This document shows positions 13,579 through 26,792 of a stretch of 64,000 bases of DNA, piece by piece; positions within the stretch are counted from its first letter, which is position 1; each line of letters starts with the position of its first letter. The notes under the pieces were generated by a model, which saw only the letters and a list, made by a program, of their open reading frames with translations, searched no databases and was not told the origin of the DNA. Position numbers and translations under genes: made by a program. The DNA comes from Gorsachius magnificus (Eukaryota; Chordata; Aves; Pelecaniformes; Ardeidae): positions 12,880,984 to 12,944,983 of the forward strand of contig CM067082.1 of the NCBI GenBank assembly GCA_034008185.1. Reading direction: 5' to 3'.

Positions 13579-15322
13579 TAAATTTTGCTTCAGCATTTGT
13601 CCAAACAAGGGGGAAAAGTAACCAGCTAGTGTGAAATAGGGTCTAAGTGTATTGCATATTATCTTTTGCCCAGACTTTTACTAGCCGGGAAGAGTGAAAA
13701 GAAGTAGGGATGTCATTAAATTTTCCTTCTTGGGCAATAAAGATCACAAATAACATATTTAGTCACATCAGGATTACAGTTAATCTTATAGGTCACATCA
13801 AAGCAAGTCTCTGTCATTGAAGTTGCACACCCTGGTTTTTGCCTCCAAGGCTTGTCCACTCATGGAGTCTGTAATCTGCTGGCTTAGTATTTACTCGGAG
13901 GAGCTACCCCAGGAACTGCCAGTCTGCCCTGTGTGAAACAATTAAACCACCACCAGAAAAGATCTGGTGAGTGTCTACCTGGTGAGTCACTGGGCAGAGG
14001 GAACGCGGCGCTCTGCATCATCCTCCCCGGTCTTGCCAGGTGCTTCACTGCCTACCTGGGGGTACAGACTCTTCATTTTTCAGAAGAGAAACCGCTGTTG
14101 TAATCCAGGCATAAAACTGTTGTCACTTATGCCAAAATGGAATTCCTGCCTGGTTTTGTTTTGTCTCCTTTGGTGTTTGTATTGGCTTGGTGTTTTGGTA
14201 TTTTGTATCCAGTGTCAGTATTTGTTTCTGGGAAGAAAGTTTTGCTTAAACTTTAATTTCTGCAATTTGTTTGTTTAAACTTGTTGGCAACTTTAAAATA
14301 CTGCAGTCTGCTCCATATGCTGGTAAGTGCTGCTATTATTGTGACAGACTTCCAAAGTAAAAAGCAGCAATTGGGCAGGGAATGTTTTTTATAAAATAGT
14401 TGGGAGCATTTTCAGTTATGATAAATATTTGGGAATATTTTGAGCTATTTTGTGGCCAGTTTTTAATAAATGTGGGGTTACTTTGGCTTGTATTTAGTCA
14501 AGATTATACAGTACTGTGCCCAGTGAAAGCTTTTTCACCATATACTTACGGTGTATAGCCATGACAACAGTATAAATATGATAGGCAAGAACCAAATATT
14601 ACTGATCGAGCACAGCAAAAGCTGTGAGGACAGACAGGCGGGTGGTGTAGATGACCGAATGAATGGTTAGTTCATTAGAAAAAAATCACGTTGGTGTAGG
14701 TTGTGAATTTACCAGATGAGCAATGGCATCTAGACTGGTTGGCCAGCCTGAGACTGGAGCTAACACTTCAATAGCACGACGTACTCCTCGAAGGTCAAAG
14801 TAGCATAAGCCTGATGGAGGCACTGAAGAAATGCGAAACCAGAAGGAAAGCAATGATTTTAAATACATTGGTAAAACTAGACTGGGAGAAGGAAAGGTAA
14901 ATCTGAATGAAGCAGCAGTGCATGTATCAAAAAAGGAGATATTAGCATTACTGAAACAGACTTAGTTATGAGCTTCGATACTAGGATGGATGGGAAAAGC
15001 ACACCTTTGCTGCTTTTTTTGGAAGGAATCCACAAGCACAGCCTGGATATAACAATCTGGAGAAAGGGTTAAGCAGAAAGCAGCCTCCCATAGCTGGGTC
15101 AGTTGGGTGGCCATGTCTCTGGTGATCAGGAAACGGGGCTAGAGGATGCTTTGACTCTGCCTTTTTTTGGCAGTGTTTCACTTAAAGTAAAGCCTCAACA
15201 TCATCAAAAAATGGAAGAGATCCAAGATGTTTAAGACTGAGAACAAGACTGAAAGAGCTAATCTGAGTCATCCATGTCAAGTTGTTTATTTTATGTTTAT
15301 GTTTGAGAATACTGAAAACAGA

Positions 15323-15344
15323 TTTTTTTTTTTTTTTTTTTTTT
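15323..15344 (+). repeat. Poly-T run (22 T)
   Basis: A run of 22 T is followed by cccctcc. No retrotransposed body is recognisable next to it, so it is listed as a simple repeat rather than as a SINE or processed-copy tail. Confidence 0.9.
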
Positions 15345-18300
15345 CCCCTCCAAGGGTTGAGGATGCTGCACTCCCGCTGATCACAATAAAATTATTTCAG
15401 TGGGAGTTTGGTCCCCCAGGAGAAAGCTGAGCAGAGTGCAGAGAGCAAAAAGCCTGGGGATGGAGCCCTGTTGTATAACCCTTGTAAAAAGTTGGAGCTG
15501 GAAAGGTGAGGAAAAAAATGGGAAAAGACTGAACCACAAGAAACAAAGGAGCAGACAATTAAAGGGAGGAACATGGCTGCTTGTGCTTAAGGCAGCTGGC
15601 AGGCTGGGGGAGAAGGGAATGGGTTGCTGAATGTTGTCCAGAGAAGGTAATTATTTCTGGCTTTGAGTTATGGCTGTGATTCATATAATATTTAAGGAAT
15701 ATATTTGTATTTTTCATGATGAGCAGCCTGAAAGCAAATGCTGGAAATCTGCCATCTGTGTAGAAACTTCTTTGCTGTAGATATATGCCATGAAAGTGAG
15801 TGGGACTGAAGCAAAGTCCATTAACAAATTCCTTTATTGATGGGAGTGAGAGGTGAATGCTCTGGACCAGATGAAATACCCAGTTAAAAAAAGTGCTTAA
15901 CTGTTGAATTCCTTTTTGAAAATTTAATCAGTAGCATACGCAGGTTTCTCAATACCAAAGTCAGCTTTCAAATTAAAAAAGGTGTTGGAGGAAGGCAGTG
16001 CAAGGTATATTTCAAAAGTTAGGGTTAACATGCAAGAAAAAGATCATACTTCATGTTGGATTGGCCATCTATTATAATAAATTGGGATACTCTAGACAGT
16101 TGGCCTTGCTGTGGGTACTTCATTGTGCAGTTTCCCATTTATCTGGGCTTATTCCGTGATCTCAGGAGCAATCACTGGTGCGGCTGATGTATACATCTGT
16201 AGTCCTAGGTAGATATATGAACTCTTGCATCTATTCAGAGAGCATGCGTATTTTGGAGAGGTTTTTGAAAATAGTCTGTGTCCTTGTTATCTTATCTGAT
16301 CTCTTACTCAATTCAGACTGAGAATTTCACATAGGAATTCCTGTAATGAGATCTCCCTGGTGTGAATGGAAAGCTTTTGTGCCCAAAACTTTTGGGTAGG
16401 CTGTTCAAATCTCTGCGGACTCGGAAGCCTGAGTGGTGATGAATTTATTGCTTCCCTTGCTACACTGCTCATGTTAACCTAGCCCAGCTTGCTTCTGCAA
16501 AACATAAGCAAGAAAGCAAGAATTTGTAAAACAAACTCAAATGTTAGCTTACGCTGTCGTTTGGAAGAATACTCTTCTAACTAGCTATTTGAGCAAATCC
16601 AGATGAGAAAGGGAGAGTTGGGGTGGTTGTATTCAGACTGCATTAGACAGCGATGCAGATGCATATAGTCACATTCCACGGCATCTTCATGCAAGAGAAC
16701 AAGGGACAAAATGGGCTTCCTGCTGAACAGGGGCGGCCGGCTCTCTTTGCAGGCAGAGGCAGGCACAGCATCTGAGTTAGGCCACTGTACCAGCTGGTCT
16801 AAACCTGGGCTTTGCTGTACTGGGAGACCTCGCAATCTGAAATACCACTCTGCAGGGCTGCGATGGTGTCGTTGCTGCTCTGATCGTGACCCTTAATGTC
16901 TAGAGATAATTTTGGCCCAGCTGTTATAAATTAGGAATCACATTAGACTTTATTTCATCTGACATGTAGGCAATGATTTAATTCTACTTCTCTGTATTAA
17001 TAACTGTATGCAGGAGGCAGTTTTTAGCCCTATTTCAGTGCTTCAAAATGAAAACCTACATACCTTGTTGCATGGTATGTACAACCTGGGTAATGGGTTA
17101 CGGGATTGCGCTGCTTCCTACATGGTGGCACTTGCACATCTTGAATATTACCATAGAAAATGGTCTCTGGGGACTATTCAGGATGGTTGAATATGTAGTA
17201 AGTTTGCAGTTTGCAGAAAATGTCTGACAGCAATGTCTCATATTTAAGTGTATAAGTGTTTGTAATGGGTTTCTGTGGCTGGCTCTTCAGGATATGGTAT
17301 TCTTCTGCTAATCTGAAATGTAATCTCTGAAACATAAAAACCCCAAACCATGAAGTTTTATTTTCTGTAGAGTATGATTGTCACTTAGTTGGATTTTGTA
17401 TATTAAACTGGGTTTGTTTACATTTTTAAGTTTAGGGTTTGTGTAGATGTATATCACCTTGTCTAGGGAAAAGTCTGTAGCTATATGCATGCATGCAGTT
17501 TCTTACAACAGCAGGAATAAAGCTGTGGTGGTACTTGCAGGGCAGATTCTGATTGTGCTGAAAATCCCCCTAAATCATTTATCTTTGAAGATACCAAATA
17601 CTAAATGTGAAGGTATTGCGAGCTACCCAGGAGAGCATAGCACAGAGGATCTAAAGCCTTTCACTGGAAGCTGCTGGCTTTTAATCTCTTTGTGCATGGG
17701 AGAGAACTCATTTGGAGACTCCACCCAGAGGGCTAGTGTCAGCGGGGGGGGACACACGACACGTTCAAGGGGCCACTGCAGATCAGCTGCCACCCCCTGA
17801 CTGAGGTTATCATTCTGGGTTACGATGGAAGAAACCTTTATGGGGAGCACTTCGCTGGTGCTGCGTGGCATCAGAAGAGAGGGCTTTCCTGTGCAAAGTT
17901 GCTTGTCTGGGTCCCATCTCATGTTTGTTTTTTTTAATAAATCCTCTGTTTTAAAATCATTTTCATATGGAGGAATCTCTCGTGTAGCTTAATAGCTTCA
18001 GTCTGGCTTTTGAATGTTGACTTTCCATTTACACACCTGATTTAAATGTGTTGCTCCAACTTCCAGTGCCTCTGCAGCAAAGCTGGGGGTCCTGCACAGA
18101 ATGGGGGGTTGGTTTTTTTATGTGCTTGTTAACTTCATTGCACAGCCAGATATCTGAAAGGAAGAGGTAATTAAAATAAATAGGGTGGTTTCTCTGTGGC
18201 ACTAGAATTGACATTTTTCAGATTGTTTAGGCCTTGTAGAAAATGTTTTGTTCAGCCTTTGTTTTCTATTGAATCCCGTGTGCTTGGTTAGCTTCTTTTC

Positions 18301-21300
18301 AAATTTAAAAAAAAAAAAAAAGCTCCATACATGGATTGAAAGCTTTATCTGTTTATCTCCTCATTAAAAAGACTGTCTATGAAATGTGCTGACAGGGCTT
18401 TTACTCTTGCTTTCTATTCTCATCACATTTTCCACTGAAAGCCTCCCCTCTGCTATTTCTGTTCCATAGTAAATGGGGCTTTATGGTAGTAGAGGCTCTG
18501 GACACTGTTCCTGGCTCCTCACGGACTTGTGTCCATCGCCTTGGGTGGGAAACCTTGAACGTGCAATTCGGGCAAGCAAGGAGGCCAGTTTGGGCATATG
18601 AAAGGCAGTTTTCACACCCTGGAGGTCCCAGTATCAAACCTGGTCTCACAGGTCATCTTCCAGTAAGATGTTTAAGCAAGAGGCCACATTTTGAGAACTG
18701 TGTGTGGAGTGAGCTGCTTGAGCTGATGAGGGAGAGCTTCAGTGGAAGCTGAGCTTCTTGGGAAACTCTGTCTCAGGACTTCTGGAGCCACTTTAACCAA
18801 TTGCTGGGCAATTTCCTTGGAAAAAAAAAAAAAAGTAGGCATGTCAGGCATTATACAATCAAAACCACTTAAGAGATTGCTAGTGTCTGAGTCTTCTCAC
18901 AGCCATATCATTCATATTGGTATTATACTACAATGATAAAGAGTAAGCTTTGATTGCAGAAGAAATTGTGAAGAGTAATTTTTGGCATAAATTGTGTTTT
19001 TAGTAATGTAATTGAAATTCTGCCAATACAAGCAATAAAAATGGCCACTGTTACTCCATAATGTGAGGTCTGGACTTGAGATGCTGGACCAGGGATCTCC
19101 AGGCTTTGCCAGTCTCCATCATTGGCATGGATCATCCATCGCTGTTTGCTCTGCTTTAGCTTTAACTTCTGTCACACATGAGCAGTTTTGGAGTTTGGTG
19201 GTTTGTGAGCCACCATAATACACCAATAAAGAAAAGATAGACATTTTTATACATGTCTATAATGGAAGCACAAGTGCCTATTTTTGCTTCCCTTTGCAGG
19301 TAAGGGAGTTACTAGATTAAACCAAATAAAATACTGTGGGTTTCCCTCACGTGCAATTGTGTGTCTCATTCTCCACTGTGATGAGAGAATTTAAACAAAA
19401 GAAAAAAAGGAAAAAACTTCTGCACTGTAATAAACAGAAATGCAAAATTGGTGCAGGAGACGCATCAAAGTGCTGATGTGCCAAGTCCCACAAAAGACAG
19501 TCGCCTGTGGGGTAAGAGCGTGGTCGCGGATGGGCAGAGTAAACACTTTGTTCTGGTTTTTGCCTGCTCATCTCATGCACAAAAAAAATCCCGTGCAGCA
19601 ACATGAACTTTGTGATGTTTGATATGTAGAGCAGTCAGCTGCAGGCTCAATTAATTTCCCCCTCTGATTTTTTTCATGGTATTTTTTTTCCCCAGAAGGC
19701 TGTAGTGACTTCCAAACCCTCACGGGTGAGTGGCATTTATGGCTTGTTGACTTTGATCGAAAAGAAGCACGGAGTCCCTCTCACAAAGAGGGCGGGCTTG
19801 CGTGTTGGAAGTCTTCACTGGGTGTCTTTTTGGGTGGCTGAACAGAGCGGCTGGGTAATCCCTGGGGGTGCTTCCCCCCAGCTTCACTGGCATTCATTTA
19901 GCCCAAAGCAAGTGAAACTTTGGGTGCTGGGTGCAGGAGGCTGAGCCTGCCTGGGGTAAAAGCAAGCCCTGGGAGGTAAGAGCAAGCAGCGGGCTACGGA
20001 AGCAGAGGCGCAAGCAAAGCATGGCAGCCTGATGTGCGGGTGCGTGGAGCCTTGTGTACTGTAAACACACCCAAGGAAAAGTCGTGCCTCTTCCCCTCCA
20101 GCCGCCCGCGCAATCTCCCTGTGCCTTCTCTTCGGTAAGCAGGAGAAGCTCATTAGTGCTCTCTGCCAGCACACACACCTGTAATTTAAACACGTTTGTC
20201 TACGACAGCCCGACGTGCCTGGTGGTGTCTGACACTTGGGTGGCGATGCCTGCATGTGGGAGGGAGGTGCGGATGCGGAGCGGAGCCAAGTGCTGGGTGG
20301 GGGGCTTGCTGTGGAGCCCTTACTGGCTTGCTAATAAACGTGGGGAAGGGGCAAAGCGTGGGACTGCACGTGGGGTATCTCTGCTGGCAGGAAGAGTGGG
20401 AACCCACCAGTTTCTGTTGAGCTGTTTGCTTTAGAAACTGCCCTTCTTGAACATGCTTCACCCATGCCTGTGGATCTGGTATGTTGGTTTTGGAGTCAAG
20501 AGGGTTGTGTTTTGGTTTTTTAGTAATAAGTGATTAAAGAACAGGCTGTGCTAGGCTGATTGACTAACTGCTTCATTTTTTAGCTAATAGATTAGATTTT
20601 TGTCAAAAGCACTATCTCCCCTTCCCCATAGTAAAGCAGCATGATGCCAGATAGATGCCTGCTTTATGGTACCCTTTTTTTAAGCTTTTGGCATCTCACA
20701 TAGGTGACTGTGGGATATTCTAATGAAGCTGGAGTTATTAAAAAAAAAAAAAAAATCTATTACATTTCAGGGATGTTTGGGCTTCACGCTTCAATAGTGC
20801 TAATTAGATATGTGACCCATTTTCATTCTGCTTTAGCTCCTGGGGATGGTGGAGCCTCATTATAAATACAAGGCTAGAGAATGCCCACGTTCCTTACTTT
20901 AAATAGCTTCTTCAAAACATGCCCAAAGGCCTTTAGGGTGTTTTTTGTGTGGACACGGATTATGTTTTCTTTTTCTTTAAATGGGGAAGTGGGACGGGGG
21001 GAGATTTCTCTCCCCAGAAATAAATAATTGAACATTTCTTCTTTAATTTAGAAAACCTAGTGGCAAATCAAGGTCCTCTTGAATTTTAAGTTTGCCTTGT
21101 TTTTACTGACAAGGAAATAAACCTGAATGCTTTTTAAGCGTACAAATGCTTTTAATATTACAGTAGCTTCCCATTAACTGATATTTTTAGCTAACAGAGC
21201 CTGTGCAGCCCATCTCTTCATGAAATGTGCTGAGTGTCTGGCTGGATGCTGACGAAAGGTAGCAGCCGTGAGAGGTACTTGTTGAGAAACAGCCTGCCAA

Positions 21301-21753
21301 AATGCACGTTGTGATGCAAAACTGAGGCTGGAAGGAGCAGACGGCCTGTTCCAAAAACTGCTCTTGGAAAGCCCTTGAGTTTTCTGCTCTGTTCAGCAGA
21401 ACTCAGTTGTTTCCAGAAGACTCGTAGAAAGCAAACAAGCATCCCCCCCAATGACAGAAAATGCCGAACTCACTTTGGGGAGAACCCTGGGTGAGACATG
21501 AGGATAAGTGTAAGTGTATTAAAAATAATGTAAATATAAATGAATATAAGATAACGGAGCGTTGCCAGGCAACTGTCAAAGGAGCTCAGGCTCCCACATC
21601 TCTGGACTTTGCTGAAATGACCTCTTGCATTTTGAGCATCTTGCCTGCCCCTGTATGAAATGGTTGTTCTGAACTTTGCCGACATACCTCGTAGGCTGCA
21701 ATTCAGCTTGTGAGTGCTTGCTGATGTCCCTCTGGGCATCCTGTGCTATCTTT

Positions 21754-21852
21754 AAAAAAAACAAAAAAAACCAAAAAAACCCAAAAAAACCAAAAAAACC
21801 AAACCAAAACAAAACAAAACAAAAAAAAACAGAACAAAAAAACAAAACAGAG
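21754..21852 (+). repeat. A-rich low-complexity tract (CAAAA-like)
   Basis: About 99 bp consist of runs of A broken by single or double C, ending near aacaaaacag. The Lys/Asn/Gln-rich open frames it creates on the + strand are artefacts of this composition. No adjacent retrotransposed body is recognised. Confidence 0.95.
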
Positions 21853-24800
21853 AGTAATTCAAGGAATAAGGGTAAAGACTGGCTGGAGACAGCTCTCAGC
21901 AGTGCAGCGGTCACTTATGACTGAATAAGTAAGTTTTTGTGATTTAGCTGTGTTGGTAGGATTAATCTTGAAAGCAGGCAGAGGGAGGAACTCTCCTGTG
22001 ATGTCACTTTTAACGACTACACTAAATGAAAAGGTAAGCTGGGTTTTACCACTGAATTTACTGGTCTGAGGACTTGTTCGTAAACCCATGCCTCAGAGGC
22101 TTGCTTTAAAATGAAGTCTACTAAACAAGCAGGCTGTGGCAGAGGAGTCTGAGGCAGGTTAGTATAACTTCAGGATGGTTTTCTGGGCATTCTGCTGGGA
22201 TGCTCTGATGGGTCCTTTGGTGCAGAGGAACACAGGGCTGTGCTCTTTGCAGCGCCTTCCTTTGCACGATAGTTTGACGTGTGCGCAGCAGATGATGAAG
22301 TTAACCTTTTCTGTTTGTAGAGGGGGAGGGAAATAACCTTTTCAAAAGCTGTGTTTTATCAGGATAAACATAACTTTTTACATTGTAAACATGGGCAACA
22401 TGACTAGATTTTGGGTGGCGGCTTTATTGCTTGTATCACATTCCCATTTGGAGTATGTTAGGTGCTGTCATCCATCTCCACCATGAGAAAGCTGCTGTCT
22501 AAAAGTGCCTGGCGTACAACGGGATGAGAAGGACTCCATGTAGAAATGATTTAAGCTGGAATCCTACAGTTATTTAAGCCCATGTTTATCTTAATTCACT
22601 GTAAATATGTGGGGCTACACAGAGCGAGTAAAGGTTAATGCATTCATAAGCCCTTGAAGGCGAGAAACAAACTTGATTTCGTTTTGAAATTTGCATTCAG
22701 TTGTGTGATGCCTTGCTGCTAAGTATTCCTCAGATGGTGTTGGTGGCACGTTGCATGGCTGTTTGCTTTGGTCATGGGTTAACTGGCAGTTTTTTATCAA
22801 AAATTAATTTCCATGTTTTTTCTTGACCACTTGTTTTTCTTAATCCCGCTATTTTCATTTTTCCTTCTGCATATCTTCTGAGAATAAGTTTGAGCTATTT
22901 TGGCTCACTGCAGAATTTGAAAAGAAAAGAAGTTATTGAAAATAACTTTTGAAGATTTTTCCCTGCATAAAAACATTGAAGTTAGCTACCGCCAGGGCAG
23001 GGTCTTCAGCCTCAGCTGATGGTGTCCTGAGAGTTAACGTTGCTCTGTGCAAATGTGTTGTGCTCTGTGGCTTTTGATAAACTAGCTTTTCCTCGCAAAA
23101 AAAAGGGGGGGAAAAACTGCCTTTCGAGTGATGATGTGGCTGAATTTTTTGAGTCCATATACCCAAACGCAGCTTACTCCTGGGGAAAACATCTGAGTTA
23201 GTGGTGCTGCGGTGGAGAGTGTCTCGCCTGCTTGCTCGGAGAGGAATGCGGCTCCATGTTGGGCCCTACGTGCCGCACTGTTTTTTTGCATTCCACTGGA
23301 GATAGCACCCGGGACTTTCTCTTGAGAAGAATACCAGAAAACACCTGTTACTGCCAGCAGCTGGTGCCTCAACAGCAAACGGACAGACGGACGGGTGGAT
23401 GAGGGCTCCTGCATTCCTGCCTACAGAACGCGTAGGCTTGTGAAGTCCTGCTCAGGAATAAATAAAGTTTGTCTTGAAGAAAAATGAGTGCTGTTTTGTG
23501 GCGTGACTAAATGGATTAGACATGCCATGGATGTGTTATCTAGGAATTTTTAAGGAAGCTGATGGCCACATCCTGGAGGGGTTTTTTTCCGTTAAATTAG
23601 CTCAGCAACTAAATATGTTGAAATGCTGCATGTGTAATTGACTGAAGCTTTCTTCTTTGGTGCGGCTGAAATATAAGGGGATAAGGAAAGGGTTCTTATG
23701 AAATTGTAGGATGTGTGCGGGATTTTGCTCTAAATAAGATCACCAAGTCCAGATATGTTCTCAGGCATAAAGACCAGTAAAAACAAAAAACACCCAACCA
23801 GTTAATTTATATGTTTAGACTTTCACAATATTATTTCAGGCTGGATGAAACAAACTATTTTCATATCTCCTGGATTAGACAAGACAGAGTAAGCATCTCG
23901 AAATAGCACCTTCTGTGAGCACTGAATTCTGCAACCAGGCACCCAGGGAAGGGGTGCAGAGTTTAAAGCATCTTAACCAGAATTTGTTGTTGCACTGATT
24001 GAGAAAGAGCCACATAAACACCTGGAGAAGCTGGTGCATGTTAACCAATGGTTGGTTTTGGAGACTTGATGTTATTACAGAAGAACCATTTAAACATGTT
24101 GGTCTGCCGAAGATGCTTTGTTTCACTGTCTGGCTGGATGGCTGGGTGCGTTCTCCGGCGTGGGGATCATGATGTGCCAGTAATTGCAGTTAAATGAACA
24201 TGGCTGGCTCTCAGGCAAATGAAACCTAATTTGTCACAGCTGTCAGAATGATCATGTCATGTTTGTTGCCTTCAGGAGCAGTTTTAGGCTGCAAATCCTG
24301 TTAAGGTCCCAGCGTTTTCTTGTTAAATATTGCACAGCATGTTTGCTGACCCTAGTATTTAACTTGGTGGGGTTTTTTAAAGGCAAACACACCAATTCTG
24401 TCTCTTACGTAAGCTGGGGTTGAACTTCTGTGAACCTCGGTCATGTGGGCTAGAGTTTGTTAATTTGGTGGACTTCAAGGACCTGAGCATAGCAGTAATT
24501 TGCGGGCTTGCATAGAACAGTAGAGAGATTTGCTCGCAGGTTCGTACGGTCGGGATTTTGGAAATCATGCTTCAAATTAGTTTTTAAAGAGCAGCCTTCT
24601 CCGGCTGGATTGAAGGCGTAGTTACGCTTTACAGCAGCAGACAAAAACAGCCCAGCAGCTTCGAATTTTGCATTTGTGCCAGCAGGAAACACAGTAGAAT
24701 AAATGCAAGACTCTATTCGTAATACCTCAAAAAAACACAGTAAGGTGTAGGCCTCTTGAAATCCACCTTAGTCATAATTTCAGTATTACTTGCTTTTGTT

Positions 24801-26758
24801 TGTAGATTAACAGATTGGGTTTAAATTGGATAGAGAAGTCCTGTTCTGTAAAACAAACAAATGCTAATTTTTGGATGTCAAGCCTGAGGGACCAGAGAGC
24901 TTTCCTCTTCTAAAAAAAGGAAACAAGGTTTAAAAAAAATACTTGAATGCCTGAAATACCTGTAAGGCTGATTTCTCCTCTCTCTGTGCCGGTGGCTGCT
25001 GTAGAGCTCCAGCGAAAGAGGTGAACGGGCTATGTCTAGTGTGTTACAGTGCAAGGCTGGAAAATGTCAGTGGTGTTTATGGAGCTACCTGGAGGGGGGG
25101 AGCCTCTGAGCTTTCAACAGAGAGGTCGTGCAAGTGCATTGCTTCTGGTGCAACGCTGGCTGCCCGCTTTCTTGGTCACTGCCTACTCATCGGGAAGTGG
25201 CAACGTGCCTCCTCGGGCTGCAGCTGCCCCTCCCAGTGCCACCTGCCCCAGCTTCTCGGGGATGATGTTGGGGACACAGCCATCTGCATCCACCATCAGC
25301 TTATTCCCGCAGTGGCTGCCCTGGCACTTCCGATCTCCCCAACAGTTCTGGGGCTTGGGAAGGAGAGCAGGGGTGGCTGGGGAAGGAGCAGCGCTGCTTG
25401 CAAGGGAGGGTGTAGGAAAGTGACTGCTGACCCTGAAACCTTCTGCTCTTGAAATGGGTCTGCCTTCTTCCATCCTTTCTGCCTGGCCTCCACTCCCCTC
25501 CTGCCTCCTGTGGGCACAAGTGCCATGGCCACACAGGACTTGGCCTTCATTGTTGGGGGCCTTGAACCAGATCTGGTGCTGCCTGTGCCTCATTGTATGT
25601 ACAATACACTTGGAAATGTAGGGATGGGGTGCACTGGAAGAATACATGAGGGCAGATGGAGCAGAGCTGGTAAAAATGATTTCACAGAGCTGCCTTGTTA
25701 ATGAAGTTTTGGGCACATCTACCTGCCAGAACGTTGGCAGAAGGTGAACGGCCTCTTCTTCAAGGGTTTGTTTCCATATATTTTATCTTCAGTTCTTGTT
25801 GCATGTTATAGATTGGCATGCAGGTGTCCCTTCCATGAAAAGAAACTCCAACCCCTGATGCTCAATGCTTTTAAAAAGAAGTTTCAAACTTCTGTAATAG
25901 CTACATGACAGTTTAATAGTTCATAAAAGAAAAACAAAAAGTTACACATCTGCTTTTGTAGATTGTGGGGACACAACAGTGCAGATAAACATTATGAGCT
26001 CTAGCTTAATGATTTATGGAAGCGCATTTCTTCATTTTATTGTAGCTTTCAGTCCCTTGCTATGCAGCTGTCTTGTTTCCCCAGAGAACGGAAGACTAGC
26101 TCAGAGATATAAATCTCTGTTAATGATTTTAAATAGCTATCTATCTGTGTATAATATAAAACTTACTTTTTTTTTTTTTTTTGCCCTGGGCACTCAATCA
26201 TGGGATTAGGAGAGGATAATCAATAATCCTGAATGCACAGCAGAGCCACTCTCGGTCATGAGCCCTGGTGCTCTCAGGCCGTGCAGGGCTCCTGTGAAGC
26301 CCCCTCTCTGCCTTCCAGCCTCTCGCTCTCCGGCCTGTTTCCCTCTTCAGCATCTGGAGGTTTCCAGGTGAAATGGTCCCTCCTGCATGCTGGAGGAGAT
26401 GACTTTTTCCTTCACCACTCATGTGAGTTGATCGCCTTATGTCTCTTCTACAACAAAAGAAATAAAGGCAAAGCTCTGCCATAGCTGTTTGGGAGCACTG
26501 TGGTGTTCTGTTCAGATTTGTTTGTATTTGGCAAATGAAGGTTGAATAAGGTTTGTAGAAATAGGAGGCCCTGTTGTGAAATAAGAGATACTGTAGCCAA
26601 ATGTACTAAGGAACATGCAGTGAATGTGAACAGATCCCTGGGCATTAGCCAGAATGTTCCTCACCTCCCATGGTTTGTGTCTGAACCAGCACTGGAGGGA
26701 CCCTTTTCATCATGGAAAAATACGGAGACCTCAGAACTAACATATCCATTTTCCCCCC

Positions 26759-26759
<1 letters not shown>
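21853..26759. other. Intronic stretch, no recognised gene
   Basis: Only a T run near 26167-26182 and a GC-richer part around 25.1-25.5 kb were noted. That part supports overlapping frames on both strands, the longest 177 codons on the minus strand at 25183-25716. None has a recognisable domain. Confidence 0.55.

Positions 26760-26792
<33 letters not shown>
26760..26792 (+). repeat. Poly-C run (33 C)
   Basis: Thirty-three consecutive C follow a shorter C run and a single T at 26759. On the minus strand this is poly-G, able to form G-quadruplexes. The length is unreliable, since such runs are often mis-sized in assembly. A proline run in one open frame here is an artefact. Confidence 0.95.

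Larger units (their letters stand above)
10958..21753. other. Intronic stretch, no recognised gene
   Basis: This holds a 31-bp tandem duplication at 13520-13578, a 22-T run at 15323-15344, and A runs near 18307-18322, 18822-18834 and 20740-20755. It also has a moderately GC-rich part around 19.9-20.4 kb without a CpG-island core. Open frames up to 126 codons occur on both strands, overlap one another and match nothing known to me. Confidence 0.55.

Noticed and set aside
21676..21928. Lysine/asparagine-rich frames
   Set aside because: They are translations of the A-rich simple repeat.
25183..25716. 177-codon minus-strand open frame, with overlapping + frames of 143 and 124 codons
   Set aside because: Long frames on both strands in a GC-richer patch are expected by chance. 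The predicted proteins are low-complexity and match nothing known.
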